NCBI GenBank assembly: GCA_913058335.1
Contig: CAJXPX010000005.1
Coordinates: 153,097-217,096 of the forward strand
Origin: an uncultured Hyphomonadaceae bacterium
Lineage (GTDB): Bacteria > Pseudomonadota > Alphaproteobacteria > Caulobacterales > Maricaulaceae
Length of the DNA: 64,000 bases
Direction of reading: 5' to 3'
Shown here piece by piece: positions 1 to 9,353 of the stretch. Within the stretch, counting starts at the first letter, position 1. The number at the start of each line of letters is the position of its first letter. The notes under the pieces are model-generated. The model had not been told where the DNA came from. It was given only the letters and a program-made list of their open reading frames with translations, and searched no databases. Both the position numbers and the translations under genes were made by a program.

Positions 1-938
1 AAAACACCAATGAGCGGACGCCCCCAACTATCATCCAGCAATTTCACCGCTCCGGCGGATTTTGAACTCGCAAGCTGTATATGGGTGATGCGATTGCGAA
101 GCTGTGCGGGCAGCTCGAACCAAGCCGTTGCCTGGGACTCTCCGGGGGCAAATTGCAAATCCGATCTGGCCAGAACAGCGTTATCATTACTCATGGCTTG
201 AACCGTAAGGTCTACAGGTACAGGGCCGGAGACGGGCCTGACCCACCCACTTTCCAACCCGTTCGGAACTTCTCGCGTGAAGGTCGGCAAGGCGATTTCG
301 CTAATGCCAACTGGCATATAAATGTTTAAATCTGTCAGGGGGCTTAATAGACTTTCAGGCAATGACTCGCTGGAAAAAGCAAAGCCGGATGAAAGGAATA
401 TGCCATTTTTATTCTTTAAATTCAGACTTTTAAGTCGATCCCTTAAACTTCCCAATTCTTCAATCCAAGGCTCTGGTTGAAGCGTTGAAATTGTTTCCAA
501 GGCGGTTTGAGCCGGTAGAAACTCGGGTGTCTGCTCGTCACCGGTTGTTAAAACCAAGGCGACCTCAAGGTTTTCACGGCGCGCCTTTCTGGCTTGCGCT
601 TCGGCTTCATTTAAAATCTCTGACCAGAAGGGCGCGGAGAGCCAGCTATTATCTATCATCAGCAAAAGCGGTTGCTGGGTTTCAGCGGCGGATTTTTTTA
701 AGATCGGTCCGGCCAAAGCAATGGTGATGAGGGCAATCATCAAGAGACGAAAGAGTAAGAGCCAGAAGGGCGTCTTTGCAGGAGTTTCTTCTTCGGCCTG
801 AATATCAGCAAAAAGCCGCAGAGGCGGGAAACTCTGCGTCTTTGGCTTAGGCGGCGCAACCCGCAATATCCACCAGACAAGCGGCAAGGAGAGCAGGCCA
901 AGCAAAGCCAAGGGTGCGAGAAAGGATAATCCGCTCAT
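1..938 (-). CDS. BatA-type / DUF4159 membrane protein, N-terminal part (truncated by window edge)
   Basis: The minus-strand frame stays open from an ATG at 938 to the edge of the window, so only the N-terminal ~312 residues are present. The protein starts MSGLSFLAPLALLGLLSLPL, the typical start of the BatA N-terminal domain, with a first membrane segment at about residues 4-26 and a second at about 57-77, then a soluble domain. In alphaproteobacteria this domain heads long proteins with a C-terminal DUF4159 domain encoded next to moxR and DUF58 genes; the DUF4159 part would lie outside the window. The ATG overlaps the stop of the DUF58 gene (ATGA), which implies translational coupling. The exact function of this family is not established. 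Plus-strand ORFs in this stretch are shadows. Confidence 0.85.
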   Translation of the reverse strand, partial: MSGLSFLAPLALLGLLSLPLVWWILRVAPPKPKTQSFPPLRLFADIQAEEETPAKTPFWLLLFRLLMIALITIALAGPILKKSAAETQQPLLLMIDNSWLSAPFWSEILNEAEAQARKARRENLEVALVLTTGDEQTPEFLPAQTALETISTLQPEPWIEELGSLRDRLKSLNLKNKNGIFLSSGFAFSSESLPESLLSPLTDLNIYMPVGISEIALPTFTREVPNGLESGWVRPVSGPVPVDLTVQAMSNDNAVLARSDLQFAPGESQATAWFELPAQLRNRITHIQLASSKSAGAVKLLDDSWGRPLIGV

Positions 939-1837
939 GAGCGGTAATCCGAAGGTTGCCCTGAAAGCAATCCATAGAGCCGATTAAGGGCAAGTGTTGC
1001 GGGTTCATCAGTCTGATGTCTTATGACCTGCCAGCCCAGACGTCGGGCCAGAGCATCTATATCAGATTTATGCTGTTCAAATCGAGCTTGATAAGCCTTT
1101 TGAGCGCCTTCCGCCCGTCCGACGAGCAATGATTTGACTGTCTCCAGACCTGGCATTTTAAGCTGCAAGCGACCTTTATAGGGAAAGGCTTGTTCCGCTG
1201 GATCGACAATATGAAGCAAAATGCCTTGTGTAGGACGTTCGGCGACCTTGGCCAGTTCTTTTGTCCAAATGTCTATCGGGCCAAGAAAGTCAGATGCGAT
1301 GACCACTTTAGAATGAGGCCTCATATCGCTCTTAAAATCAGAATGGGTGCCGGGGGTGGTAATGAAGTCCTCGAATAATCGGTCAAGACCTTTCCGTCCC
1401 GTACGGGAGCGGTGTTCCGACCCTAAGATAGCGCATCGCTCGCCAGCTTGCATCAAAAGATGGCTTGTGGCGAGGCAAAGAACAGCGGCGCGCTCACTTT
1501 TAAGGGGCAGGTTTTTGTGAGAGGTCCAATCCATTCCGGCGTGTTTATCTTGCCAGAGATAGACTGTATGCGCCGCCTCCCATTCATTATCGCGCACAAA
1601 AAGGGAGTCGCCGCGTGCTGATCGCCGCCAGTCAATGCGATTGGCCGCGTCAGACGAATCGTATGGCCGATACTGCCAGAAAGTTTCGCCTTGGCCTGCT
1701 TTGCGTCGTCCGTGTAATCCGGAGGCCATGATAGCGGCCACCCGCTCGGCTTCGGCGAGAAGGGCCGGATAATTCGAGGCCAGAGTCCGCGCTTCCAGAC
1801 GCAGAGAGGCCGGATTATTTAACGTCGTTTGAGACAT
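935..1837 (-). CDS. DUF58 domain protein
   Basis: A 300-residue soluble protein of the DUF58 family. It carries the GRRKAGQGETFWQYRPYD segment at about residues 43-60 and RIDWRRSA at 67-74, the conserved core of DUF58, a von Willebrand A-like fold. DUF58 proteins are almost always encoded beside a MoxR AAA+ ATPase and membrane-anchored VWA/BatA proteins, and the system is thought to act as a chaperone or metal-insertion module at the envelope. Here the gene sits 2 bases after moxR and overlaps the BatA/DUF4159 gene by 3 bases, so the three form one operon. The start is an ATG at 1837. The specific client of this system cannot be told from the sequence. Confidence 0.93.
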   Translation of the reverse strand: MSQTTLNNPASLRLEARTLASNYPALLAEAERVAAIMASGLHGRRKAGQGETFWQYRPYDSSDAANRIDWRRSARGDSLFVRDNEWEAAHTVYLWQDKHAGMDWTSHKNLPLKSERAAVLCLATSHLLMQAGERCAILGSEHRSRTGRKGLDRLFEDFITTPGTHSDFKSDMRPHSKVVIASDFLGPIDIWTKELAKVAERPTQGILLHIVDPAEQAFPYKGRLQLKMPGLETVKSLLVGRAEGAQKAYQARFEQHKSDIDALARRLGWQVIRHQTDEPATLALNRLYGLLSGQPSDYRS

Positions 1838-1839
1838 TC

Positions 1840-2847
1840 CTAGCGAAGACTATCTTTCAACTGGTCGATGACATGGTTGATTTTGGTGCCGCTGGCCCGC
1901 GCTGCGAAAGTCAGAGCCATACGATGGTGTAAAACTGGACCGGCCAAATCAAGGACGTCATCTATACTAGGAGATAGTCGTCCGTCCAGCAGCGCTTTGG
2001 CGCGTGTTGCGAGCATGAGCGCCTGTCCTGCCCGCGGTCCGGGGCCCCAAGACACGGCTTCGCGGACGCCGCTTAACTCGGTCTGATCCGGGCGGGCATT
2101 GCGTGTGAGCGCCAAAATCGCATCGACTACTTTCTCCCCCACGGGAAGGTTTCGGACAAGGGTTTGCATGGCGACAAGGTCTTTAGAGGTCATGGCTTTA
2201 GCTGCATTAGCCGTTTGCGCGCCGGTTGTTGCCAAAAGAATTGAACGCTCAGTGTCGAGCGTCGGGAAGTTCACATCTATTTGTAAAAGGAACCGGTCGA
2301 GCTGCGCTTCGGGCAGAGGATAGGTTCCTTCTTGCTCAATCGGGTTTTGTGTGGCGAGGACGTGAAAGGGCTTAGGCAGAACATGTTTCGCGCCTGCAAT
2401 CGTGACAAACTTTTCTTGCATCGCTTGAAGCAGAGCGGATTGCGTGCGCGGCGAGGCACGGTTAATTTCATCCGCCATTAAGAGTTGGCTGAAAACAGGG
2501 CCTTTAATAAAACGAAAGGCACGTTTTCCGCTTTCGGATTGTTCCAGAACCTCTGCGCCGAGAATATCGGCTGGCATTAAATCCGGAGTAAATTGAACCC
2601 GCTTTTCGGAAAGCCCCAGAACCGTTCCCAGTGTTTCAACCAGCAAGGATTTTGCCAATCCGGGTACGCCAACCAAAAGTGCATGACCGCCTGAGAGAAT
2701 TGAGATGAGAGATAAATTCACGACATCGCGCTGACCTATAATGACACGGCTAATCTCATTTTGAGCTTCGGTCAGTTTGCCAATGGCTTTTTCTGCATCA
2801 GCTTCAATGTTTTTACCGGCCGGAAGGGATGTGTTCATTGCGGTCAT
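1840..2847 (-). CDS. MoxR-family AAA+ ATPase
   Basis: A 335-residue AAA+ ATPase. The Walker A motif GVPGLAKS is at residues 60-67 and Walker B LLMADE at about 122-127, followed by the NRASPRTQSALLQAMQE helix typical of MoxR proteins. A sensor-1-type ATQNPIEQEGTYPLPEAQLD stretch follows. MoxR ATPases work with VWA-type partners in protein maturation; here the partners are the DUF58 and BatA/DUF4159 genes directly downstream. It is the first gene of a minus-strand operon, divergent from the DUF1285 operon across about 190 bases that must hold both promoters. A second in-frame ATG lies three codons downstream of the chosen start. Confidence 0.95.
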   Translation of the reverse strand: MTAMNTSLPAGKNIEADAEKAIGKLTEAQNEISRVIIGQRDVVNLSLISILSGGHALLVGVPGLAKSLLVETLGTVLGLSEKRVQFTPDLMPADILGAEVLEQSESGKRAFRFIKGPVFSQLLMADEINRASPRTQSALLQAMQEKFVTIAGAKHVLPKPFHVLATQNPIEQEGTYPLPEAQLDRFLLQIDVNFPTLDTERSILLATTGAQTANAAKAMTSKDLVAMQTLVRNLPVGEKVVDAILALTRNARPDQTELSGVREAVSWGPGPRAGQALMLATRAKALLDGRLSPSIDDVLDLAGPVLHHRMALTFAARASGTKINHVIDQLKDSLR

Positions 2848-3041
2848 ATGTCTCTGGCTTATCTAATAATGTCTCTGTCCAAAAGGACGTCTAATCTCAA
2901 ATTTCCACTGCCTATTCGAGGCGCTTCACGGAAACGGTTTGGGCTTATCATGCGTAATGCAATTAAGTCTTGCGGAATCATCCGCTATGACAAAGCTGTG
3001 ATTCACACAGAAAACCCTGAATGACGCTAGGACGAAAGTCT

Positions 3042-3641
3042 ATGGAAATCCCGTTAAATGGCGGTAAGTCGCAGTTCTCTTTGCAGAATCTGCTGGACGC
3101 GCTAAAAAATACAGAAGAGGGCGAACGCCCGGTCGAGAAATGGCACCCGGAAAATTGCGGGGAAATGGATATGGTCATCAAGAGCGATGGCTCTTGGTGG
3201 CATGAAGGGACGCGGGTCACGCGGATGCCACTTGTAAAGCTGTTTGCATCGATACTGCGGAAGGATGACGACGGTAAAACTTATTTGGTAACGCCTGTCG
3301 AGAAAATAGAAATCAAAGTCGAGCGCGCGCATTTCATTGCCGTCCGTGTCGATATAGATGGCGAAGGCAAAGACCAACGCGTCTTCTTTACGACTAACCT
3401 TGATGACGTGGTAGAGGCGGGGCCTGACACCCCGATCCGGGTGGAAACACATGCGGATACACTGGAGCCGTCCCCTTTTGTTACGGTTCGCGGTCGATTA
3501 GAGGCTACTATGACCCGTCCTGTTTTCTATGAACTTGTTGAGCAAGCCGTCACACGAGAAACCGATAAGGGTGAGCAACTCGGCATTTGGGCCGGGGGCG
3601 CTTTTTTCCCGCTCGGCCCGACAGGCGCGCATAAAGTCTAG
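3042..3641 (+). CDS. DUF1285 family protein
   Basis: A protein of about 199 residues matching DUF1285, a small family found mainly in alpha- and gammaproteobacteria with no known biochemical function. The segment DMVIKSDGSWWHEGTRVTRM is characteristic. I chose the ATG at 3042 because AGGACG lies 7 bases upstream; an in-frame ATG at 3021 lacks a ribosome binding site but would add 7 residues. The stop is 2 bases before the NUDIX gene, and the run DUF1285, NUDIX, cca is a commonly seen alphaproteobacterial order. It is divergent from moxR. Confidence 0.9.
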   Translation: MEIPLNGGKSQFSLQNLLDALKNTEEGERPVEKWHPENCGEMDMVIKSDGSWWHEGTRVTRMPLVKLFASILRKDDDGKTYLVTPVEKIEIKVERAHFIAVRVDIDGEGKDQRVFFTTNLDDVVEAGPDTPIRVETHADTLEPSPFVTVRGRLEATMTRPVFYELVEQAVTRETDKGEQLGIWAGGAFFPLGPTGAHKV

Positions 3642-3643
3642 TT

Positions 3644-4267
3644 ATGGATTGGGAGGAGGCAAGCGAGACGGAAGTTATTTCGGCTTTAAGCGATGTGCTT
3701 TTGCCTGTGGAGATAACAGACGGATCTGACGCGGTAAAACGGGAAGGACAAAGAGTGGCGGCTGTTTTGGCATTATTGGTAGAGCGCTCAAATGGTTGGC
3801 ATGTTGTACTGACCCAACGTCCCGAAACAATGCCGTCTCATCCCGGACAAATCAGTTTTCCCGGCGGAAAGCGAGAGCCAAACGAAACGGTTGAAGATGC
3901 CGCTATCCGCGAAACGGATGAAGAGATTGGAGTTGGCTTTACAGATATTACTTTAATTGGCCGTTTGCCGTCATTTGATGCGGTAAGTTCTTACCGCGTG
4001 ACGCCCTTTGTGGGGGTGCTGCGCCCAGGCGCAATAATGAAGGCCAACCCGGGAGAGGTGGAAGATATTTTTGAAGTCCCCATGAGCTTTTTAATGAACC
4101 CGACCTCTCACAAACCAAGAGAGGTTTATTTTGACGGTCGAGACCACCGGATGATAGATATGCCTTACGACGGACCGGATAGGATACACCGGAATATTTG
4201 GGGAATGACATCCATGATGATCTATCGACTCTATGAACGACTTTATCCAAATCCCGTAGCGCAATGA
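3644..4267 (+). CDS. NUDIX hydrolase, CoA pyrophosphatase type
   Basis: A 207-residue NUDIX protein. The Nudix box lies at residues 75-97 with G75, E81, RE 89-90, EE 93-94 and G96, fitting GX5EX7REUXEEXGU. Immediately before it is LTQRPETMPSHPGQISFPGG, the extra motif (UPF0035) of the NudL-type CoA pyrophosphatases, which split CoA and its derivatives into phosphopantetheine and 3',5'-ADP. The exact substrate is inferred from that motif only. It is in the DUF1285-cca operon, and its stop overlaps the next small ORF as ATGA. Confidence 0.92.
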   Translation: MDWEEASETEVISALSDVLLPVEITDGSDAVKREGQRVAAVLALLVERSNGWHVVLTQRPETMPSHPGQISFPGGKREPNETVEDAAIRETDEEIGVGFTDITLIGRLPSFDAVSSYRVTPFVGVLRPGAIMKANPGEVEDIFEVPMSFLMNPTSHKPREVYFDGRDHRMIDMPYDGPDRIHRNIWGMTSMMIYRLYERLYPNPVAQ

Positions 4268-4482
4268 AAAAGCTTGATTTTTTACCGTTTGCCGTGGAGC
4301 TAAACTGTGCAAATCTGAGGGAGGTCTTTGCTTCCCCTTTCTATGCATTGGAGCCGACGCCCCTGTCATGCGGCAGAAGGCTGCTATCTCTATTAGCCGC
4401 AAAGGAAAGTCTGTCGAAGACTGGCTTTCCTGACATCTACCGCAGGTTCGTCGAAAAAACCATGGACGTGCTCGGTCTCTAG
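4264..4482 (+). CDS. Small hypothetical protein between NUDIX and cca
   Basis: A 72-residue ORF whose ATG overlaps the NUDIX stop codon (ATGA) and which ends 15 bases before cca. The tight fit inside an operon argues for translation by coupling. The sequence MKKLDFLPFAVELNCANLRE has no domain I recognise and no membrane segment. It could be a real small protein or merely the spacer between two genes. No separate ribosome binding site is visible. Confidence 0.45.
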   Translation: MKKLDFLPFAVELNCANLREVFASPFYALEPTPLSCGRRLLSLLAAKESLSKTGFPDIYRRFVEKTMDVLGL

Positions 4483-4497
4483 GATAGGGTCACCTAT

Positions 4498-5730
4498 ATG
4501 ACAGAGCTTAACTCAGAAAAATTTCCTTGGATGCAGGACAGAGCTATGACAGCTTTGTTTAAAGCATTCCCAAATGACAGGCTGCGGTTTGTCGGAGGAT
4601 GTGTCCGAAATGCTCTCTGGGGCGAACCTGTAACCGATACGGATTTGGCTGTGGCTTTAAAACCCAAAGAGGTGATGGCTGCGCTAACAGAAGCCGGAAT
4701 TCGCTATATCAAGACGGGGGTGGCTCACGGCACTGTGACAGCAATATTTCAGGGAAAACCTTATGAAATCACTAGCTTGCGGCGCGATATTGAGACGGAT
4801 GGACGCCACGCTGTTGTAACTTATACCGAAGACTGGGCGGAAGATGCACAGCGCCGCGATCTCACTTTTAATGCGCTTTACGCCAATCAGGAGGGTCAGG
4901 TGTTCGACCCGACAGGGCAGGGTCTGGAAGATTTAAACGCTCGCCGCCTTAGATTTGTCGGAGACGCAAGTTCTCGCGTAAAGGAAGACTATCTCCGTAT
5001 ATTAAGGTTTTTTCGGTTTCTGGCTTGGTATGGCGGAGACTCTAAAGTTGATGCCGCATCTCTCAAAGCCTGTCGCGAGAATCGCTCTGGTATAAAAGGA
5101 CTCTCGGCGGAACGCGTCTGGTCGGAAATAAAGAAATTACTCCTCGCACGCGACCCCTCCCGGGCGCTCCATATCATGCTGACCAATGAAATTTTGGAGC
5201 TTATACTCCCCGAAGCCAATAATGTTGATGGCGTGGATCGACTTCTGAAATTGGAAGAGAGAGAGGGACTGGATCCTGATCCGCTGCTTCGCTTGATGGC
5301 GATGAGCGCGCGGGAGCCATTGCAAATAGCGCTCTTATGCAAGCGCCTCAAAATGTCGGGGGCTGAAACTAAACGCCTCCGGAACTGGGCTGAAGACAGC
5401 GAGCCTTTGTCACTGGATTTGTCGGAACGCGGCCAACAGGCGGCTCTTTACAATTCGGGGAAACAGACCGTTTTGGATCGAACGCGTTTGCGGGCGGCCG
5501 GGGAAAGAGATCCAATAAAATCAGCGCATTGGATGTCCTTTGCCAATTTAGCCGAGGCGTGGGACAGGCCTGAATTTCCGTTGTCTGGGAAAGATTTGAA
5601 AGCGGCCGGTGTTGAACCCGGGCCAAAAATGGGTAAGGCGCTACAGGCGCTGGAAGCTCTCTGGATCAGAAGCGGATTTACGGCAGAGAAAGAAAAACTT
5701 CTTACGGCATTAAAACTATTGGGGAAATAA
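4498..5730 (+). CDS. cca: CCA tRNA nucleotidyltransferase
   Basis: A 410-residue class II polymerase-beta-like nucleotidyltransferase. RFVGGCVRNALWG at about 30-42 is the nucleotide-binding head, followed by the catalytic acidic pair in VTDTDLAV (D47, D49) and the RRDLTFNAL motif at about residue 122, which selects ATP and CTP. The long C-terminal part fits the poly(A) polymerase-like RNA-binding domain. It adds or repairs the 3' CCA end of tRNAs. The only tRNA gene in the window encodes its own CCA, so here the enzyme would act mainly in repair on that tRNA. It is followed after 2 bases by the GST gene. Confidence 0.95.
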   Translation: MTELNSEKFPWMQDRAMTALFKAFPNDRLRFVGGCVRNALWGEPVTDTDLAVALKPKEVMAALTEAGIRYIKTGVAHGTVTAIFQGKPYEITSLRRDIETDGRHAVVTYTEDWAEDAQRRDLTFNALYANQEGQVFDPTGQGLEDLNARRLRFVGDASSRVKEDYLRILRFFRFLAWYGGDSKVDAASLKACRENRSGIKGLSAERVWSEIKKLLLARDPSRALHIMLTNEILELILPEANNVDGVDRLLKLEEREGLDPDPLLRLMAMSAREPLQIALLCKRLKMSGAETKRLRNWAEDSEPLSLDLSERGQQAALYNSGKQTVLDRTRLRAAGERDPIKSAHWMSFANLAEAWDRPEFPLSGKDLKAAGVEPGPKMGKALQALEALWIRSGFTAEKEKLLTALKLLGK

Positions 5731-5732
5731 CA

Positions 5733-6380
5733 ATGGCAGCACTGACGCTCTTTATAGGAAATTACACCTACTCGTCGTGGTCACTGCGCCCATGGATGGT
5801 GCTCCGGAAATCAGAACTCCCCTTTACAGAGAAGGTTATTGATCTGGATGTTCCGGGATATAAAGACAAATTACTTGCCCTTTCTGATGAAGGGACGGTG
5901 CCTGTGTTAAAGGTGAATGAGGATTATCTGCCGGATAGTCTCGCAATTTGTGAATTTGCCGCCAAAGCCGTGCCCAATCTCTGGCCCAAAGATGAGGGAC
6001 AGAAACAACTCGCACGTGATGCTGTAGAACGAATGCACACAGGCTTTGAAGCGATCCGCCGCGAAGCGCCTATGAACCTTCGGCGCCGAACCTCAGGCAA
6101 GATGCCGAAAGCCTGTCTGGAAGAAGCGGCAGAAATTTGTGAGCTTTGGGACGACTTGCTGTCCCGTCACGACGGTCCTTTTCTGTTTAATGAATGGTCT
6201 ATAACCGACGCGTTTTACACGCCGGTGGCGACGCGCTTTGCGAGTTATGACCTGCCGCGGACGACTCGCTCTGACACTTATATATCCGAACTGATGAGCG
6301 ACGAGGACTATCTGGAATGGGAAAGCCGGGCTTTTATGGAAGAGCACGTCCTGCCTGAAACAGATAAAGTAAATTTGTAA
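5733..6380 (+). CDS. Glutathione S-transferase family protein
   Basis: A 215-residue protein with an N-terminal thioredoxin-like GST domain. The GTVPVLKV segment at about residues 49-56 carries the cis-proline, and PDSLAICEFAA follows as the glutathione gamma-glutamyl-binding helix. The start LFIGNYTYSSWSLRPWMVL with SSWS fits the YfcF/zeta-like bacterial GSTs that use a serine. The C-terminal half is the all-helical domain. Its physiological substrate is unknown. The stop overlaps the apt start by one base (TAATG), so it is in the same operon as cca and apt. Confidence 0.9.
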   Translation: MAALTLFIGNYTYSSWSLRPWMVLRKSELPFTEKVIDLDVPGYKDKLLALSDEGTVPVLKVNEDYLPDSLAICEFAAKAVPNLWPKDEGQKQLARDAVERMHTGFEAIRREAPMNLRRRTSGKMPKACLEEAAEICELWDDLLSRHDGPFLFNEWSITDAFYTPVATRFASYDLPRTTRSDTYISELMSDEDYLEWESRAFMEEHVLPETDKVNL

Positions 6381-6910
6381 TGTTAAAACTCGAAGATTAT
6401 ATTCGTACTATTCCAGATCATCCCAAGCCGGGAATTATGTTCCGTGATATAACGCCGCTCTTGGCAAACCGCGTCGCTTTTAATGTGGCGATTGATAAAA
6501 TAGTATCAGGGGTAACCCATGAAGGATTAGACGCCGTAGCAGGTATTGATGCGCGAGGATTTATTTTCGGTGCGGCTGTTGCGTCTGCTTTGGGGTTGGG
6601 ATTCATTCCCGTCCGAAAGAAAGGCAAGCTGCCCGGTAAGATAATTTCCGAAGAGTATGATTTGGAGTATGGCAAGGACAGCCTCGAACTCTCGGTGGAA
6701 GATGTAAAGGCTGGTCAACGCGTGATGTTGATTGACGACCTTATTGCGACGGGCGGGACGGCTATCGCAGCCTTAAGCCTATTAAGGCGTTGCGATGTAG
6801 AGGTTGTGAGCGCGGCTTTTGTCGTCGATCTGCCTGATTTGGGCGGGGCCGAGAAACTTAAAAAGGCAGGTTGCCCCGTTTCCGTCCTGATAGGATATGC
6901 GGGGCATTAG
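6380..6910 (+). CDS. apt: Adenine phosphoribosyltransferase
   Basis: A 176-residue type I phosphoribosyltransferase that converts adenine and PRPP to AMP in purine salvage. The PRPP loop VMLIDDLIATGGTAIA lies at about residues 115-130, and the early segment PDHPKPGIMFRDITPLL is specific for Apt. Length matches the family. It is the last gene of a plus-strand operon and faces ychF, with only 16 bases between the two stops. PRPP synthetase (prs) lies 3 kb away. Confidence 0.97.
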   Translation: MLKLEDYIRTIPDHPKPGIMFRDITPLLANRVAFNVAIDKIVSGVTHEGLDAVAGIDARGFIFGAAVASALGLGFIPVRKKGKLPGKIISEEYDLEYGKDSLELSVEDVKAGQRVMLIDDLIATGGTAIAALSLLRRCDVEVVSAAFVVDLPDLGGAEKLKKAGCPVSVLIGYAGH

Positions 6911-6926
6911 AGCAGGCGGCTCAGGC

Positions 6927-8024
6927 CTAGACGTTGAATTTGAACAACATGATGTCGCCGTCTTTGACAAGATATTCTTTACCTTCTTGCCGGACTTTGC
7001 CTGCTTCTTTCGCTCCTTGTTCGCCGTTATTATCGACAAAATCGTCATAGGCTGTGGTTTCGGCGCGGATGAAGCCTTTTTCAAAATCGCCATGTATGAC
7101 GCCTGCGCATTTTGGGGCAGTCCAGCCCTGTTTAAAGGTCCAGGCCCGCGCCTCCTTCGGGCCGACGGTGAAATAGGTTTGTAAGTCGAGCAGGTTATAA
7201 CCGGCGCGGATAAGGCGGTTCAGGCCAGGCTCTTCAAGGCCGATAGCGTCAAGATATTCCGCTTGTTCTTCATCTTCTAAAACTGCCATTTCCGATTCGA
7301 TTTGCGCTGAAATAATAACGGACTGAGCGCCTTCTGATTTTGCATGCTCGACAACTTTTTCAGAAAATTTGTTCCCCGTTGCGGCGCTCTCTTCATCCAC
7401 ATTGGCCACATAGAGAACAGGTTTCGCTGTCAGCAGCTGAAGCATTTTCCAGGCTTTTTTATCGTCTTCGTCAATCTCGGCGGTGCGAGCGGGTTTGCCG
7501 TCCTCCAGAACCGCAATTGCCTTTTCGATCAAGCGCATGGTCTGGAGCGCGTCTTTATCATTCTGCTTGAGCTTTTTCTCAAGGCCCGGCTTGCGTTTTT
7601 CCAAACTCTCCAGATCGGCCAGCATCAATTCTGTCTCAATCGTCTCATAGTCGGACATCGGATCGATACGACCATCGACATGGGTGATGTCATCATCTTC
7701 AAAACAGCGTAGCACATAAACCACGGCGTCGGTTTCGCGGATATTCCCGAGAAACTGATTGCCCATGCCTTCGCCTTTAGATGCGCCTTTGACGAGGCCG
7801 GCAATATCGACGAAATTCATGCGGGCAGGGATGATTTGGGCCGATCCGCCTATCTTGGCAATTTTGTCTAGACGAGGCTCAGGCACGGCAACATCGCCGA
7901 CATTAGGCTCAATCGTACAAAATGGATAATTCGCCGCCTGCGCATTGGCTGTCTTGGTCAGCGCATTAAAAAGTGTGGATTTCCCTACATTCGGAAGTCC
8001 AACAATACCGCATTTAAAACCCAT
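6927..8024 (-). CDS. ychF: Redox-regulated ATPase/GTPase YchF
   Basis: A 365-residue Obg-family P-loop protein. It starts [20 protein letters not shown] with the G1 loop at residues 9-17, has [20 protein letters not shown] as the switch region, and ends with a TGS domain ([12 protein letters not shown]). YchF binds ATP in preference to GTP and associates with ribosomes. AAAGGA precedes the ATG at 8024. It follows pth by 4 bases, and the rplY-pth-ychF order is a common translation-related cluster in alphaproteobacteria. Confidence 0.97.
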   Translation of the reverse strand: MGFKCGIVGLPNVGKSTLFNALTKTANAQAANYPFCTIEPNVGDVAVPEPRLDKIAKIGGSAQIIPARMNFVDIAGLVKGASKGEGMGNQFLGNIRETDAVVYVLRCFEDDDITHVDGRIDPMSDYETIETELMLADLESLEKRKPGLEKKLKQNDKDALQTMRLIEKAIAVLEDGKPARTAEIDEDDKKAWKMLQLLTAKPVLYVANVDEESAATGNKFSEKVVEHAKSEGAQSVIISAQIESEMAVLEDEEQAEYLDAIGLEEPGLNRLIRAGYNLLDLQTYFTVGPKEARAWTFKQGWTAPKCAGVIHGDFEKGFIRAETTAYDDFVDNNGEQGAKEAGKVRQEGKEYLVKDGDIMLFKFNV

Positions 8025-8028
8025 GGGT

Positions 8029-8598
8029 TTATCCTTTTATATATTCACTCACACGCGTCTGGAACAGATCCGGCTGGCCAGTGGCGAGAAGGTCCGCATA
8101 TTTGCCAAACGCATTGAGAATGTCGTCACGCATATTCTCTTCGTCCTTACGAAAGTCAGAAAGAACATGGCCGTGGACTTTGTCCTTATGGCCGGGATGA
8201 TCAATGCCAATCCGCACGCGTTGATATTCATTTCCGCAATGTTGCTTGATAGAGCGAAGACCGTTATGTCCGGCAATGCCGCCGCCAACTTTTAAGCGAA
8301 CTTTGCCGAAGTCCAAGTCCAACTCGTCGTGGAAGACGGTAACGTTTCCCAAAGGCACTTTGTAAAACTGCATAGCTTGTTGAACGGACTGGCCGGATTC
8401 ATTCATAAATGTGGTCGGCTTTAAGAGCAGAACTTTCTGGGAGCCAAATTGACCGGTACGGACTAGGCCTTTGAATTGGGCTTTAGGCGTAGAAAAATTA
8501 TGATCATCACCAATGGCGTTTATCGCCATAAAACCGACATTATGACGATTCCCGGCATATTTACCGCCGGGATTACCAAGACCCACCCAGATTTGCAT
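8029..8598 (-). CDS. pth: Peptidyl-tRNA hydrolase
   Basis: Peptidyl-tRNA hydrolase, which frees tRNA from drop-off peptidyl-tRNA. The family motifs WVGLGNPGGKYAGNRHNVGF (with the catalytic histidine in NRHN), KPTTFMNESG, VFHDELDLDFGKVRLK and GGGIAGHNGLRSI are all present. I chose the ATG at 8598 because GGAG lies 6 bases upstream and because the family normally starts one or two residues before this motif; 189 residues result. A TTG at 8652 would add 18 residues (reading SLFGRLLAGKRRTAEPN) without a ribosome binding site. It lies between rplY and ychF. Confidence 0.95.
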   Translation of the reverse strand: MQIWVGLGNPGGKYAGNRHNVGFMAINAIGDDHNFSTPKAQFKGLVRTGQFGSQKVLLLKPTTFMNESGQSVQQAMQFYKVPLGNVTVFHDELDLDFGKVRLKVGGGIAGHNGLRSIKQHCGNEYQRVRIGIDHPGHKDKVHGHVLSDFRKDEENMRDDILNAFGKYADLLATGQPDLFQTRVSEYIKG

Positions 8599-8657
8599 GT
8601 TAGGCTCCGCTGTTCGCCGTTTGCCAGCGAGCAGTCTGCCAAACAACGACAAAGTGT

Positions 8658-9317
8658 TTAGTCTTCGTCAGTCTGCTCTGTAGCAGGGACTTCATCAGCG
8701 GCAACGTCTTCGCCGCCCTCTTCGCCTTCAACGGCTTCCTCGTCCTCTTCAACCATGGCGCGAGACGCGATAAGGGTTGCGATTGTGAAGTCGCGATCCG
8801 TAATGGAAGGCTTGACGTTTTTCGGTAATTTTACATCAGACATGTGAAGCGTATCGCCAATGCCCATTTCGGACACGTCAGCTTCGATAGAATCAGGAAT
8901 TTCACCCGCTGGACATTTCACTTCGATAGCGTGACGTACAACGTTAAGCGTTCCGCCTTCTTTCAGGCCAGGAGATTCTTCTTCGCCGACGAAGTTTACA
9001 GAAACTTCTACTTCGATGATAGTTTTGTCTGTCACGCGGAACAGGTCAACATGAACAGGCATGTCGCTCACAGGGTGGAACTGAACGTCTTTGGTCAGAA
9101 CCTTTTGCTTTTTGCCGTCATGCGAAATTTCGATCATGGATTGCAGGAATTGGCCGGAGTTCAAAGCTTTCAAAACTTCATTATATTTGAAGGAAATAGA
9201 AACAGGTGCTTCGTCTCCCCCATATACAATACCGGGTACAAAGCCTTCACGGCGGGCGGCACGGGCATTGCCGCTACCAGAATTTTCACGGATATCTACG
9301 TCCAGAACAACACTCAT
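8658..9317 (-). CDS. rplY: 50S ribosomal protein L25/Ctc
   Basis: A 219-residue L25 protein of the long Ctc/TL5 type that binds 5S rRNA. It has the N-terminal L25 domain (ENSGSGNARAARREGFVPGI, residues about 11-30), the C-terminal beta domain, and a strongly acidic tail of about 30 residues rich in Glu and Asp. Long acidic tails are usual in alphaproteobacterial L25. It begins at an ATG at 9317 with a purine-rich leader, is preceded by the prs terminator, and is followed by pth. Confidence 0.96.
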   Translation of the reverse strand: MSVVLDVDIRENSGSGNARAARREGFVPGIVYGGDEAPVSISFKYNEVLKALNSGQFLQSMIEISHDGKKQKVLTKDVQFHPVSDMPVHVDLFRVTDKTIIEVEVSVNFVGEEESPGLKEGGTLNVVRHAIEVKCPAGEIPDSIEADVSEMGIGDTLHMSDVKLPKNVKPSITDRDFTIATLIASRAMVEEDEEAVEGEEGGEDVAADEVPATEQTDED

Positions 9318-9353
9318 TGTCTTCGTCCTTTAATGGTCAATCGGCGGGTCGCT

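Noticed and set aside
10..329. Plus-strand ORFs at the left edge
   Set aside because: They are shadows of the minus-strand BatA/DUF4159 gene, which has a coherent N-terminus with two membrane segments and couples to the DUF58 stop.
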